DNA from: Marinomonas fungiae | Lineage (GTDB): Bacteria; Pseudomonadota; Gammaproteobacteria; Pseudomonadales; Marinomonadaceae | Length of the DNA stretch: 64,000 nt | NCBI RefSeq assembly: GCF_001418205.1 | Contig: NZ_LIQF01000003.1 | Span: 372,001-436,000, forward strand | Direction: 5' to 3' | In this document: piece after piece, positions 48,595 through 57,891 of the stretch | How the letters are laid out: each line of letters starts with the position of its first letter | Numbering within the stretch: position 1 is the stretch's first letter | Notes under the pieces: generated by a model | Told to the model about the DNA's origin: nothing | What the model saw: the letters and a program-made list of their open reading frames with translations, nothing else | Databases searched by the model: none | Translations under genes and position numbers: made by a program

Positions 48595-50451
48595 TTATTT
48601 CAACTCTTGGCGTGCTTGCGATGCCAAGCGCACATAAGCATTGGATTCACCATAGTTATTGTAGCCCTCTACACGTTGAACTACTTCGAAAAATACGCCG
48701 CAGATTTCTTCCGTGTAACAGTGGAAAAACGCACCCGCTTCGTTTTCATCGTACATAATGTTGTGCTCTTTCAACTTCTTAACCAGTGCAGGCTCTAACC
48801 CTAAGCGGGCTTCAAGATCACGGTAGTAATTATCTGGAATAGGCAGCTGTTTCTCTTGGTCCATGTTTTTTACCGCAGCAAAGATGTCTTTACATGCAAA
48901 GGCAATCTGATGCACACCCGAACCACCGGCTTTTTTCATAAAACGTTCTGCGGATGCATCACGGGCGTTGGTCATATTAATCGGGATTCGCACAGACTTG
49001 TCTTTGTTCGTCGCCGTGCGACTGACCACTAAACCATGAATGTCTGGCAAATCCTGTCTCGGCTCAATTTCAAAGCCAAAAATGGATTTGTAGAAAAAGC
49101 CCGCAGATAGAAAATCCACGTTAGAAACCGTTTGCCCGACGTGATCAACGCGAGTCAAACCAACTCCTTGCTCCCCTTTGATGCCTTCAATTTCAACAAA
49201 ATCCACATCAAAAAAGCGATATCGACTGTTAGCGCCAACAAGGTAAACCAAACTATCGCCAATACCTCGAATGGCTGGAATGTTTAATTCCCCTGGCCCC
49301 GCTTGATTAGCAAAGCGTTCCGCACGATAACGCTCTGCCATGCGTAAGGTTTCTTTCACGTTTTCCGTTAAGAAGCCCAACGCACAGACAGAGACACCAT
49401 GCTTTTGAAAATGCTCATGAGCCTGACTAGCCGGCTCACGGTTTAGAATCAAGTTGATATTACCTTGGCGCATCAGGCTCACGTTTTTCGACACATGTTT
49501 GTGGGTTTCATGAAAACCCAACTGTGCCAACGTTTTGATCAACTCTTCGCCCGACTCACCTTCCACCGCAAACTCAATAAACTCAATATCTTTGACATCA
49601 GGTACGGTGACGGGCTGAGTTTTAGTTTCTTCTTTTGAAACGGTTTGATCGTCTAACCAAATCAGTGAACGCATGCCATCGATAGCTTTGGCAATGGGCG
49701 ATGACGAACGGAATTCATCGTTAAATATTTCGTGAGACAAGTAATCGTCGAAGCCTTTGTCTTTCAATACTTGTAAAAATTCCACCACAGGCATATCCCC
49801 TTGACCGGGGAAACAACGCGAATGGCGACTGTAAGTAAGATAATCTTGGCGTGGCATAATCGGGGCATCGGCTATTTGAACCAAAGCAATTTTATCTACT
49901 GGAATTTCATCACGAAGGCAATCGAGCGTATTACCACGAGAATACATATGGAAGGTATCAAGGTTGATACCAAGATTAGGATGATCGGTACGCTTCACTA
50001 GATCCCAAGCATCCATATAATCGGCAATGTGGTAGCCCCATGCCAACGCTTCGTAGCCTAGCGTCATTCCCTCTTTTTCCGCCATTTCCGCTAGAAAACG
50101 AAGATCCGCCGCACACTGATCACGGTCACCCGAGGCATAAGATTGCACGTTGCTGCACATTAACAAGCGGCTGGTACCTAGCTCGTGCGCCACCTCCATT
50201 TTGCGCTTTAGCATTTCGCGTTTTTGTTGGCGCAAACGTTCTGGCATCCCTTCCATGTCACGAAAAGGTTGCAAGGCGATGATCTCAAGACCCAAGTCAT
50301 CTGCCATCTTACGCACTTCGCGCGGCGAACGTTCGTATTGCGTCAGATCGTTTTCAAAAATTTCAACGCCATCAAAACCTGCTGCGGCAGCCGCTTCAAG
50401 CTTTTCTTTTAACGTGCCAGAGATGGTGACGGTTGCAAGTGCGGTCTTCAT
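48595..50451 (-). CDS. quiC: 3-dehydroshikimate dehydratase fused to HPPD-like domain
   Basis: 618 aa, the same arrangement as Pseudomonas QuiC. Residues ~1-270 are a xylose-isomerase-like TIM barrel whose metal ligands appear as Glu in LGYEALAWG, Asp in GINLDTFHM, Gln in LVQIADAP and Glu in YLSHEIFND. Residues ~290-610 are two VOC/4-hydroxyphenylpyruvate-dioxygenase-like modules (RVDHVGQTV, HQIAFACKDI). Converts 3-dehydroshikimate to protocatechuate in quinate/shikimate breakdown; in the known fusion the C-terminal part is thought to be non-catalytic or regulatory. AGGG precedes the ATG. Confidence 0.9.
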   Translation of the reverse strand: MKTALATVTISGTLKEKLEAAAAAGFDGVEIFENDLTQYERSPREVRKMADDLGLEIIALQPFRDMEGMPERLRQQKREMLKRKMEVAHELGTSRLLMCSNVQSYASGDRDQCAADLRFLAEMAEKEGMTLGYEALAWGYHIADYMDAWDLVKRTDHPNLGINLDTFHMYSRGNTLDCLRDEIPVDKIALVQIADAPIMPRQDYLTYSRHSRCFPGQGDMPVVEFLQVLKDKGFDDYLSHEIFNDEFRSSSPIAKAIDGMRSLIWLDDQTVSKEETKTQPVTVPDVKDIEFIEFAVEGESGEELIKTLAQLGFHETHKHVSKNVSLMRQGNINLILNREPASQAHEHFQKHGVSVCALGFLTENVKETLRMAERYRAERFANQAGPGELNIPAIRGIGDSLVYLVGANSRYRFFDVDFVEIEGIKGEQGVGLTRVDHVGQTVSNVDFLSAGFFYKSIFGFEIEPRQDLPDIHGLVVSRTATNKDKSVRIPINMTNARDASAERFMKKAGGSGVHQIAFACKDIFAAVKNMDQEKQLPIPDNYYRDLEARLGLEPALVKKLKEHNIMYDENEAGAFFHCYTEEICGVFFEVVQRVEGYNNYGESNAYVRLASQARQELK

Positions 50452-50832
50452 ATGGAGCCCTCAATACATATTGTTTTAGTTATATAAAATCGACAGATTT
50501 TTATAAAAGCTAATGTTTTAGTGATGAATTTATGCTTTGAGAGGATATATCGACCGTTCAATGGAATGTAAATGAAATATAACGCAAAAAATAACACTAA
50601 AACGGAATACATAAAGTTTAGCTTTCCAGTCTCTACCGTTTAGATTTTCTACTGACAGAATTGGTGTCAAATAATGCTTGGATGAGACGACAACGATCGC
50701 TAGGAATGAGAGATGGGGTCGTCACAATTGCGGGCTTTGGATAGCAGGTTGTGCTTAAACGAGTCATAGCCCCTCAGTCAACGTTCGTGGAACACTGACT
50801 GAGAGCGCAACTCAGCGAAGTTGAAATGAAAG
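50452..50832. other. intergenic region upstream of quiC
   Basis: 381 bp without a gene. The left part is AT-rich and should contain the quiC promoter. An 8-bp inverted repeat CTCAGTCA/TGACTGAG (50773-50780/50796-50803) lies just beyond the GntR stop and could end that transcript, although it has no T tract. Confidence 0.55.
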
Positions 50833-51501
50833 TTACGAGCCGGGGTTGTTCGCTCCTTGAGCGATATGATGTCTTAACATCGCTAATGCGCCCTCGACAT
50901 CATCTTTCAAAATATTATCAAGCAGCTCTCTATGTTCGCCTTGCGAATTTTGACCACGAAATGGGCGTTTTTGCAGCGCCAATAGCTGATAACGCATGTA
51001 TTGCTCAATGATGGAGCCATGATAACGAATCATCTGGTTCGAGCCACAATTCGCCACCATGGTCATGTGAAAGTCACGGTCCGCGCGCTCCCACGCCTGA
51101 ACGTGAGCACGCTCATCTTGCAACATGAGCTCTTCCATACAACTCAAACGGTAATGGGCTGCAATTAGATCAGACTTCCACCCCATGATCCCTGTTGAGT
51201 TACACATAGATTTTTCTAGCCCAGTAAGCTCCAACATAGTTCTAAGCTCCAGTAGCTCATACAGGTCTTCTTTGGAAACCTGCTGAACACTAAAACCTTT
51301 TTGATCGATAAAACGCACAAAACCATCCGACACTAATCTCATCAGCGCTTCACGTAAGGTATTGACGCTCGCACCATAGCGAATTTTCAGTTGGTTCAGT
51401 TTTAACTTTGCACCCGGTGTAAGTTGCCCCGTCATAATGTCGCTACGAAGCTGTTCGTAAACGGACTGACCCACCAGTTTTTTCTCTACAATTTCTAGCA
51501 T
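50833..51501 (-). CDS. GntR family regulator, FCD subgroup
   Basis: 222 aa from ATG 51501; a TTG at 51537 is the alternative and neither has a good ribosome site. Winged helix YEQLRSDIMTGQLTPGAKLK, then LNQLKIRYGASVNTLREALM, followed by an FCD ligand domain (DLYELLELRTMLE, WERADRDFHMTMV, HRELLDNIL) with the expected Asp/His metal ligands. Lies within the quinate/shikimate locus and probably represses it in the absence of substrate (inference). Confidence 0.88.
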   Translation of the reverse strand: MLEIVEKKLVGQSVYEQLRSDIMTGQLTPGAKLKLNQLKIRYGASVNTLREALMRLVSDGFVRFIDQKGFSVQQVSKEDLYELLELRTMLELTGLEKSMCNSTGIMGWKSDLIAAHYRLSCMEELMLQDERAHVQAWERADRDFHMTMVANCGSNQMIRYHGSIIEQYMRYQLLALQKRPFRGQNSQGEHRELLDNILKDDVEGALAMLRHHIAQGANNPGS

Positions 51502-51617
51502 GCGCGGATTCGGGCTCTTATCTAATACGATACCCAAATATCAAAGGGACGATATTCAGTGGCCTCATTCTAAACAGGAATGAGGCCACTGTTAACTAGC
51601 AAGCACTATAAGAAGGA

Positions 51618-52472
51618 TTAAATTAGGTCACTCACCACATCATACTGCTCACGAAACTGCTGCCAAACAGGCTCAATATTCTGAACTGGTTGACCAGTGA
51701 ACAGCTCAAAAGCGTCGATCCCCTGATAGAAAAAAAGATCAAAACCGGACACAATTTTTAAACCGGCTTGATTGGCAGCGATCAAAAACTCAGTGTCCAT
51801 CGGTGTGTAAACCGCATCAAAGGCCCACGACTGCCCCGCAAAATGCTCTACCGCCAAGGGAATCCCCGGTGTGCTGTAATGGCCAACAGGGGTACAATTC
51901 ACCAAACCATCTGCTTGTTTGGAGGCTTCGCCAACCTCTTCTGCTGGCACATAACGTGCTTTGTAGCCCGCAGCATTGACTGCATCCACAAGAGATTGCG
52001 CCCCAGCGACATTCAAGTCGGTTACCATCAACTCGGTAGCCCCCACTTCAAATAGGGCAAAACCAATCGCTCGTCCCACACCGCCAGCGCCTATAAGTAA
52101 GACTTTGCCAGCTGGCAAATCTCCAACTCGACCGCGGTAACCACGAATGAAGCCGGTGTAATCTGTATTAAAGGCATAGATCTTGCCCTCTTTTATACAA
52201 AGAGTATTGCTCGCACCCGTTTTACGCACCGCTTCATTGACGACATCCGCTCGCTCAATGGCGATTTGCTTGTAGGGAAAGGTGACATTAGTGCCGGTAA
52301 AACCTTCTTTTCGCATTTCGTCTAATTTTTCACTAAATGCCTCTGCACTCTTATCCGATGGCACTTGAAGCTCATAGCTGACTGGCAAATGATTCAATGC
52401 CCCCAGCATTTTATGCAGTGCTGGTGCACGTGAAGCACTGATGTTTTGACCAATTAGGCCGAGTTTATACAT
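51618..52472 (-). CDS. shikimate/quinate dehydrogenase, AroE/QuiB type
   Basis: 284 aa from ATG 52472, with GAGGG eight bases upstream; an earlier ATG lies five codons before. N-terminal substrate site LIGQNISASRAPALHKMLG and NVTFPYKQIAIERAD, with Lys and Asp (FNTDYTGFIRGY) as in AroE; dinucleotide loop LLIGAGGVGRAIGFAL. Context (QuiC, GntR, TRAP) favours a catabolic role on shikimate or quinate rather than aromatic amino-acid synthesis. Confidence 0.88.
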   Translation of the reverse strand: MYKLGLIGQNISASRAPALHKMLGALNHLPVSYELQVPSDKSAEAFSEKLDEMRKEGFTGTNVTFPYKQIAIERADVVNEAVRKTGASNTLCIKEGKIYAFNTDYTGFIRGYRGRVGDLPAGKVLLIGAGGVGRAIGFALFEVGATELMVTDLNVAGAQSLVDAVNAAGYKARYVPAEEVGEASKQADGLVNCTPVGHYSTPGIPLAVEHFAGQSWAFDAVYTPMDTEFLIAANQAGLKIVSGFDLFFYQGIDAFELFTGQPVQNIEPVWQQFREQYDVVSDLI

Positions 52473-52867
52473 TCTGATTACCCTCATTTATCGCATACGG
52501 CTCGTTGTCGATAACCGCCATAAAATATTGAACAATCGAGAAAGTATCCTATATTTTTTAGATTGGTCAAATAACGTTTTCGCCATGTATACACCATAAA
52601 AATTCAATCGTGGTTGCTTCTCTAGCGGCTCTTTTCGTAACGCCCGAGAGATCAAACCCAACTAGATACGCCGAATCAAAATCCATATTGAAGCGTCGCA
52701 ATACTTATTTCTGAATACTTTAATGCGTTTTTAGAATAGCTTAAATAATTGTTTTAAATATATTTTTAACCTAAATCAATCGTACTTTAAAAAGCATGTA
52801 TTCCATTTTCAATATACTGACACACTAAAAAATCACTTCTCTTAGGCTAAGCTTTAGGTCATTTTGA

Positions 52868-52929
52868 ATAGAGTCTAGACCTGTTCGGCAGGCAGACAGC
52901 TCCGTCAACCAACTCAGCGGAGATTTTTT
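52868..52929 (+). promoter_or_regulatory. candidate structured leader or small RNA with terminator
   Basis: Two small consecutive hairpins (CCTG-TTCGG-CAGG at 52880-52892; CTCCG/CGGAG at 52900-52922) followed by A then T7. It resembles an attenuator or small-RNA 3' end about 160 bases before dctP. No known riboswitch class recognised. Confidence 0.4.
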
Positions 52930-52932
52930 TAA

Positions 52933-52991
52933 ACCCACGAAAAAATATAGGGTATTTTTATTATCTACCTATAGTATTTATTTTAGTGGGT
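52933..52991. repeat. long imperfect inverted repeat upstream of dctP
   Basis: Arms begin ACCCACGAAAAAATATAGG and end ATTTATTTTAGTGGGT; each is about 22-26 bases, mainly A+T, around a short T-rich centre. Lies 100 bases before the dctP ATG. Could be an operator or a 5'-UTR structure. Confidence 0.6.
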
Positions 52992-53090
52992 ATTAGAATG
53001 ATTGAGTCTTTCTAAGTGACCTTCGCTGTGGGACTAAAAGCAAATACAAAAATAACGAAATCGGGTGGTTCCCGAGCTTGGAGAAATGAT

Positions 53091-54101
53091 ATGAAACTAT
53101 CGAAAAAACTGATGCTTAGCCTTGTTGCCGCTGGCGTTGCTAGCTCTGTAAGTGCTGCAGATATTACCCTTACTCTAGGTCATGTTGACCCGCAAGAGTG
53201 GACCAATTCAAAAAAAGGCGCTGCGACAGAAGTCTTTAAAAACCTAGTGGAAGCTGAATCCGGCGGTCGCATTGAGGTCAATGTGTATCCAGCAGGCCAG
53301 CTTGGTGGTGAAACTGACCTTGTCCAGTCTGCCCAAGAAGGCATGATCAGTATGACGATGGTGTCAGGGGCGTTTGCCAAAGTCTGTAAAGAAGCTGCGG
53401 TTCTTGAAATTCCGTACCTTTTCCCTTCTGCTCCCGTGGCATGGGAAGTACTTGACGGCGAATTTGGTCAAGCCTTATCACAACACTGTTTGGAACAAAC
53501 AGGCCTTCGTACCCTAGCCTACGGTGAAACTGGCTTCCGTAATTTCACAAACTCTAAACGTCCCGTTGCAGAGCCAGCCGATCTAGATGGTCTAAAAATC
53601 CGCGTTATGACACTGCCGTTGTACGTTGAGATGGTCAAAGCGATGGGCGCAGAACCAACACCTATTGCGTGGCCTGAAGTACCCTCTGCGTTAACAACTG
53701 GCGTAGTAGACGGCCAAGAAAACCCTGTCAGCGTGATTAACTCTAATAAGTTTTACGAATTCCAGAAGTATCTGACGTTAGATGGTCACGTATACGGCAC
53801 TGACTTCTTACTTATCAATGATGATTTGTATACGTCTTTAAGTGATGCTGATCGTGCCATCATCGACCGAGCTGCCAAAGTAGCTGGCACCATGGGACGT
53901 GCTATTCAGCAGTTTAAATCTGCAGAGGGCCTGAAGTCTCTGGCTGAGAACGGCATGGAAATCACAACACCAACCGCCGAACAATTAGCGAAATTCCAAC
54001 AAGCGGCGCAACCCGCTGTGCTTGAATGGCTCCGTGGTGAAGTAGATGGCGAATGGATTGATCGCGTTCAGGCTTCGGTTAAGGTCGCAGCAAACAAATA
54101 G
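53091..54101 (+). CDS. dctP: TRAP transporter substrate-binding protein (DctP)
   Basis: 336 aa from ATG 53091 (GGAG seven bases upstream), opening with a Sec signal peptide cut after VSA (KLMLSLVAAGVASSVSAADI). DctP signatures: GHVDPQEWTNSKKGAATEVF, VYPAGQLGGETDLVQSAQEG and DGLKIRVMTLPLYVEMVKAM with the substrate-binding arginine. Ligand probably quinate, shikimate or a similar carboxylate, judging by its neighbours. A hairpin follows the stop before dctQ. Confidence 0.93.
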   Translation: MKLSKKLMLSLVAAGVASSVSAADITLTLGHVDPQEWTNSKKGAATEVFKNLVEAESGGRIEVNVYPAGQLGGETDLVQSAQEGMISMTMVSGAFAKVCKEAAVLEIPYLFPSAPVAWEVLDGEFGQALSQHCLEQTGLRTLAYGETGFRNFTNSKRPVAEPADLDGLKIRVMTLPLYVEMVKAMGAEPTPIAWPEVPSALTTGVVDGQENPVSVINSNKFYEFQKYLTLDGHVYGTDFLLINDDLYTSLSDADRAIIDRAAKVAGTMGRAIQQFKSAEGLKSLAENGMEITTPTAEQLAKFQQAAQPAVLEWLRGEVDGEWIDRVQASVKVAANK

Positions 54102-54128
54102 CCCCGCCTTATCAACGTAAGTGAAATG

Positions 54129-54152
54129 ATCGGGGAGCAATCACTCCCCGAT
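54129..54152 (+). promoter_or_regulatory. stable hairpin between dctP and dctQ
   Basis: 9-bp perfect stem ATCGGGGAG/CTCCCCGAT without a T tract, 27 bases after the dctP stop. Probably protects the upstream mRNA so the binding protein is made in excess. A second short pairing (GATTCC with GGAATC) would cover the dctQ ribosome site. Confidence 0.6.
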
Positions 54153-54181
54153 TCCAATCTCCCTTAAAATCGGAATCTCCC

Positions 54182-54661
54182 ATGAAGCGCCTTTATAAAT
54201 ACCTTCTGTCTTTGCTGACAGGCTCTTCTCTGTTTGTGGTGTTTGCTGTGGTGTTTGCCAGCAGCCTAAGCCGCTATTTGTTTAACTCCCCTATACAATG
54301 GGCCGAAGAAGCGGCTAAGTACGCCATGATCTATGGCACCATGTTTGGCATGGTTCTGTGTTACTTAGAAGGTATTCATATCCGCTTTACGTTCCTAGAG
54401 GATGTTGTTCCTGCCAAAATTCGCAGTATTTTACATGTTCTTTCCGACATCATTGCGCTCGTCGCAGGCAGTGTGCTGTGTTATTCCGGCTATCTGTTCA
54501 TGATGAAACGTGGCGGCATCGAAGCCCCAGGTACAGGCATTGCCATGCATTACTTCCAAGCCGCAATGGTGATTGGCGGTGCAGGCTTAACCATTGCAGC
54601 CATTTTTAGGCTAATTGAGCGAATGACTCAGTTCAGCTCGTCATTGCAAGAGGATCAATAA
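54182..54661 (+). CDS. dctQ: TRAP transporter small membrane subunit (DctQ)
   Basis: 159 aa with four membrane helices. Family features: SRYLFNSPIQWAEEAAKYAM and MFGMVLCYLEGIHIRFTFLE. Stator-like partner of DctM. Its stop overlaps the dctM start by one base (TAATG), so translation is coupled. Confidence 0.93.
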   Translation: MKRLYKYLLSLLTGSSLFVVFAVVFASSLSRYLFNSPIQWAEEAAKYAMIYGTMFGMVLCYLEGIHIRFTFLEDVVPAKIRSILHVLSDIIALVAGSVLCYSGYLFMMKRGGIEAPGTGIAMHYFQAAMVIGGAGLTIAAIFRLIERMTQFSSSLQEDQ

Positions 54662-55929
54662 TGTTAGGTTTCGCTATATTACTGGTCTTGCTCGCCATCG
54701 GCAGCCCGATCGCTTTCGCAGTGTTATTGGCGGTTGTGGGACACGTTTCCACCCTGCCATTTAATGTCAGCTTGGTGGCCCAACGAATTTTTGCTGGGTT
54801 GGACTCCTTCTCAATCTTAGCTATCCCGCTGTTTGTACTGGCGGGTGAATTAATGAATGAAAGTGGTATTACTAGCCGTATTATTAACTTTGCCAACGCC
54901 TTGGTTGGACACATGCGCGCCGGTCTTGCACAAGTGAACATTTGGGCTTCTGTCATCTTTGCCGGCTTATCTGGTTCAGCCGTGGCGGATACCTCTGCCT
55001 TGGGTCGAGTGTTTATCCCAACCATGGAGAAAGAAGGCTACCCGCGCTCCTTCGCTGCCGCGTTAACCGCCGCTTCCTCTGTGATTGGGCCGATGATTCC
55101 TCCCAGTATTCCGGTGATTATCTATGCCTTAATTACCAGCGGCGTGTCTGTACCAGCATTATTTCTCGCTGGGGTGACGCCAGGTCTTTTCTTGGCTGTG
55201 GGCTTGTCTATTTACGTGTATTGCTTTGCTGGTCACTATGCGCCACTCAAAGAAAAACTCACGACAAAAGAGCGCCTTAAAGCATTTGTGGACGCTTGGA
55301 TTCCGTTATTTATGCCCATCTTTATCGTCGGTTCAATTCTGACTGGTATTGTAACGCCTACCGAAGCTGCTGCCTTTGCCGCCGCCTATGCACTAGTGGC
55401 TGGCATGTTTATTCTTAAGAGCTTGAAGCTGACGCAACTACCAAGCATTTTCGTTCGAGCAATGCGTGATTCATCGGTCATTCTCATTGTCATCGCGGTC
55501 GTCGCAGCAGCCAACTGGTTACTAACCTTCTCTCGTGTACCGCAAACCGTGTCAGCGATGGTATTGGAGCAGGTATCAAGTCCTTGGATGTTCTTGCTAC
55601 TGGTGAATGTCATTCTATTAGTGGTAGGTCTGTTCCTTGAAGGGATTGCGGCCATGTTGATCCTACTGCCAATCTTGCATCCGATTGCCATGAGCTTAGG
55701 CATTGATCCTGTTCACTTTGGCATTGTCGTGATATTCAACCTAATGATTGGCTTGGTGACTCCGCCAATGGGGATCTGTTTGTTTGTCTCGAATTCAATC
55801 GCTAACGTGGGGATTGCCTCTATCTCCCGTCAGATTATGCCGATGTTCTTGGTCGAACTGGCGGTTTTAATGCTGATTACCTTTGTACCCAGTACAGTCA
55901 CTTTCTTACCAAGACTGTTCGGTTATTAA
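54661..55929 (+). CDS. dctM: TRAP transporter large permease (DctM)
   Basis: 422 aa with about 12 membrane helices in an elevator-type permease. Signatures: FAGLSGSAVADTSALGRVFI, IPPSIPVIIYALITSGVS and GLVTPPMGICLFV. Sodium-driven carboxylate uptake with DctP and DctQ. A strong terminator follows. Confidence 0.95.
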   Translation: MLGFAILLVLLAIGSPIAFAVLLAVVGHVSTLPFNVSLVAQRIFAGLDSFSILAIPLFVLAGELMNESGITSRIINFANALVGHMRAGLAQVNIWASVIFAGLSGSAVADTSALGRVFIPTMEKEGYPRSFAAALTAASSVIGPMIPPSIPVIIYALITSGVSVPALFLAGVTPGLFLAVGLSIYVYCFAGHYAPLKEKLTTKERLKAFVDAWIPLFMPIFIVGSILTGIVTPTEAAAFAAAYALVAGMFILKSLKLTQLPSIFVRAMRDSSVILIVIAVVAAANWLLTFSRVPQTVSAMVLEQVSSPWMFLLLVNVILLVVGLFLEGIAAMLILLPILHPIAMSLGIDPVHFGIVVIFNLMIGLVTPPMGICLFVSNSIANVGIASISRQIMPMFLVELAVLMLITFVPSTVTFLPRLFGY

Positions 55930-55944
55930 CGATTCTAACTGCTA

Positions 55945-55977
55945 TAAAATCCCCGTGGTCTACGGGGATTTTTTTTG
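55945..55977 (+). terminator. rho-independent terminator after dctM
   Basis: Stem AAAATCCCCG/CGGGGATTTT with loop TGGTCTA and a T8 tail. Confidence 0.93.
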
Positions 55978-56146
55978 CCTGTTCGCCATCAAAACCAGAT
56001 ATTCACCTTCTCTTAATGACGGCCACTTTGATCAAGCGCCCTTACAAAACAACAGCATATAAAGCATAAGATTTCGCTCTTCTTTTCGCCATTCCGTGCT
56101 AGTGTTGAAAGAGAAACATGTATTACTGCGATGAAAAGGACAGATC

Positions 56147-57784
56147 ATGAGCAACACAAATACAGATTGGTGGCGCGGCGCCGTTATTTATCAGATTTAC
56201 CCTCGCAGCTTTATGGACTCAAACGGTGATGGCATTGGCGACCTGAAAGGTGTGACCGAAAAAATGCCCTACATTGCCTCCCTAGGCGTGGACGCTATTT
56301 GGCTTTCCCCTTTCTTTACTTCTCCCATGAAAGATTTCGGTTACGACGTCTCCGATTATTGCGATGTCGATCCGATCTTCGGTGAGTTAGCGGATTTTGA
56401 CGAATTGATTGAGAGTGCCCATCAACATAAGATCAAGGTCATTATCGACCAAGTATTAAATCATACCTCTGATCAGCACCCTTGGTTTAAAGAGTCACGC
56501 TCAAGCCGTGACAACGATAAGTCAGATTGGTACGTCTGGGCCGATGCAAAGCCTGACGGTACGGTACCAAACAATTGGTTGTCGGTATTTGGTGGCCCCG
56601 CTTGGCATTGGGACAGTCGCCGTCGCCAGTATTATTTGCACAACTTTTTAGACAGCCAGCCGGATTTGAATTTTCACAATCCAAAAGTCGTCGATACTTT
56701 GCTCGACAGCGTACGCTTCTGGCTGGAGCGTGGTGTTGATGGTTTTCGCTTAGATACCGCCAACTATTTCTTCCATGACGCCTTGTTGCGCGACAATCCA
56801 CCTAAGAAAGAAATCATCGAAGGCAGCATTGGTGTGAGTTTAGATAACCCCTACGGCTACCAGTTACACCTTTACGATAAGTCACGACCTGAGAATATTC
56901 CATTTTTAGAGCGCTTACGCTCCCTATTGAATGAATACCCTGGCACTACGACTGTGGGTGAAGTGGGCTGTGACTTCTCCCTCAAAACCATGGCACAGTA
57001 CACTCAAGGCAACGACAAACTGCACATGTGCTACTCGTTTGATTTACTCACCCACGATAGCTCCATGACCCATATCCATAAAACCATGAGCACCATCGAG
57101 GACGGTCTCGGCAGCGGTTGGCCATGCTGGTCTATGAGCAATCATGATGTGGAGCGTGTTGCCTCCCGTTGGAACCAAGGCAAAGCCTGTGCGGCTAAAA
57201 GCAAAGTGTATATGGCGATGCTGCTATCACTGCGCGGCAGCGTTTGCTTGTATCAGGGGGAAGAACTCGGCTTACCGGAAGCTGAGTTGACGTTCGAACA
57301 ACTTGTGGATCCATTTGGGATTAATTTCTGGCCTGAGTTCAAAGGGCGCGATGGCTGTCGAACACCATTCCCTTGGAGCAATGAAGCCAAAGGCGGCTTC
57401 TCTAGCAGCGACAAGCCGTGGCTGCCGATCAGTGATAAACATTTGCCGTTGGCCGTTTCCGAGCAACAAGGGGATCGTCATTCGGTGTTGCACGCCTATC
57501 GGGACTTTTTGCATTTCCGTAAGCACCACCCAGCATTGATTTCAGGTGACATTGAGTTTTTATACAGCGATAAGGATATTTTACTGTTCACTCGCACTCA
57601 TGCTGAAGAAACCTTAATCATAGGCATTAATACTGGCGATCAGGCACACTTTACCTCTCCTCTTAATTACGAAGTCAAAGATATTGTCATGCCTGAGGGT
57701 TTAAAAATTGGTCAATATGAACAACACAAAATGGTGTTGCCATCCAACTCCGTTTACATTGGCAAGATCGTGAAATCCCTATAA
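56147..57784 (+). CDS. alpha-glucosidase, GH13 family
   Basis: 545 aa, no signal peptide, so cytoplasmic. Conserved GH13 regions: DQVLNHTSDQHPWF, nucleophile Asp in VDGFRLDTANYFF, acid/base Glu in TTVGEVGCDF and SNHDVERVASRW. The start AVIYQIYPRSFMDSNGDGIG is typical of oligo-1,6-glucosidase/alpha-glucosidase enzymes. Probably cleaves small alpha-glucosides. No sugar transporter is next to it, and terminators on both sides set it apart from the TRAP cluster. AAAAGGA before the ATG. Confidence 0.92.
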   Translation: MSNTNTDWWRGAVIYQIYPRSFMDSNGDGIGDLKGVTEKMPYIASLGVDAIWLSPFFTSPMKDFGYDVSDYCDVDPIFGELADFDELIESAHQHKIKVIIDQVLNHTSDQHPWFKESRSSRDNDKSDWYVWADAKPDGTVPNNWLSVFGGPAWHWDSRRRQYYLHNFLDSQPDLNFHNPKVVDTLLDSVRFWLERGVDGFRLDTANYFFHDALLRDNPPKKEIIEGSIGVSLDNPYGYQLHLYDKSRPENIPFLERLRSLLNEYPGTTTVGEVGCDFSLKTMAQYTQGNDKLHMCYSFDLLTHDSSMTHIHKTMSTIEDGLGSGWPCWSMSNHDVERVASRWNQGKACAAKSKVYMAMLLSLRGSVCLYQGEELGLPEAELTFEQLVDPFGINFWPEFKGRDGCRTPFPWSNEAKGGFSSSDKPWLPISDKHLPLAVSEQQGDRHSVLHAYRDFLHFRKHHPALISGDIEFLYSDKDILLFTRTHAEETLIIGINTGDQAHFTSPLNYEVKDIVMPEGLKIGQYEQHKMVLPSNSVYIGKIVKSL

Positions 57785-57830
57785 AACAAAAAAATACTGT
57801 ATATAAACACAGTAATCAATAAAACCTCAT

Positions 57831-57867
57831 AAAAAAGGGCTTCTTGAGTATTCAAGAAGCCCTTTTT
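57831..57867. terminator. bidirectional terminator between alpha-glucosidase and ndh genes
   Basis: 11-bp perfect stem GGGCTTCTTGA/TCAAGAAGCCC, loop GTAT, flanked by A6 and T5. Confidence 0.93.
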
Positions 57868-57891
57868 CGTTAACGGCTGAACATTATCCAA

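Larger units (their letters stand above)
52473..53090. other. regulatory region between shikimate dehydrogenase and TRAP genes
   Basis: 618 bp, divergent promoter region with no gene. Contains a perfect TGTATACA palindrome (52586-52593), a candidate GntR/FCD operator; a small structured RNA-like segment at 52868-52929; and a long imperfect inverted repeat at 52933-52991. Confidence 0.6.
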
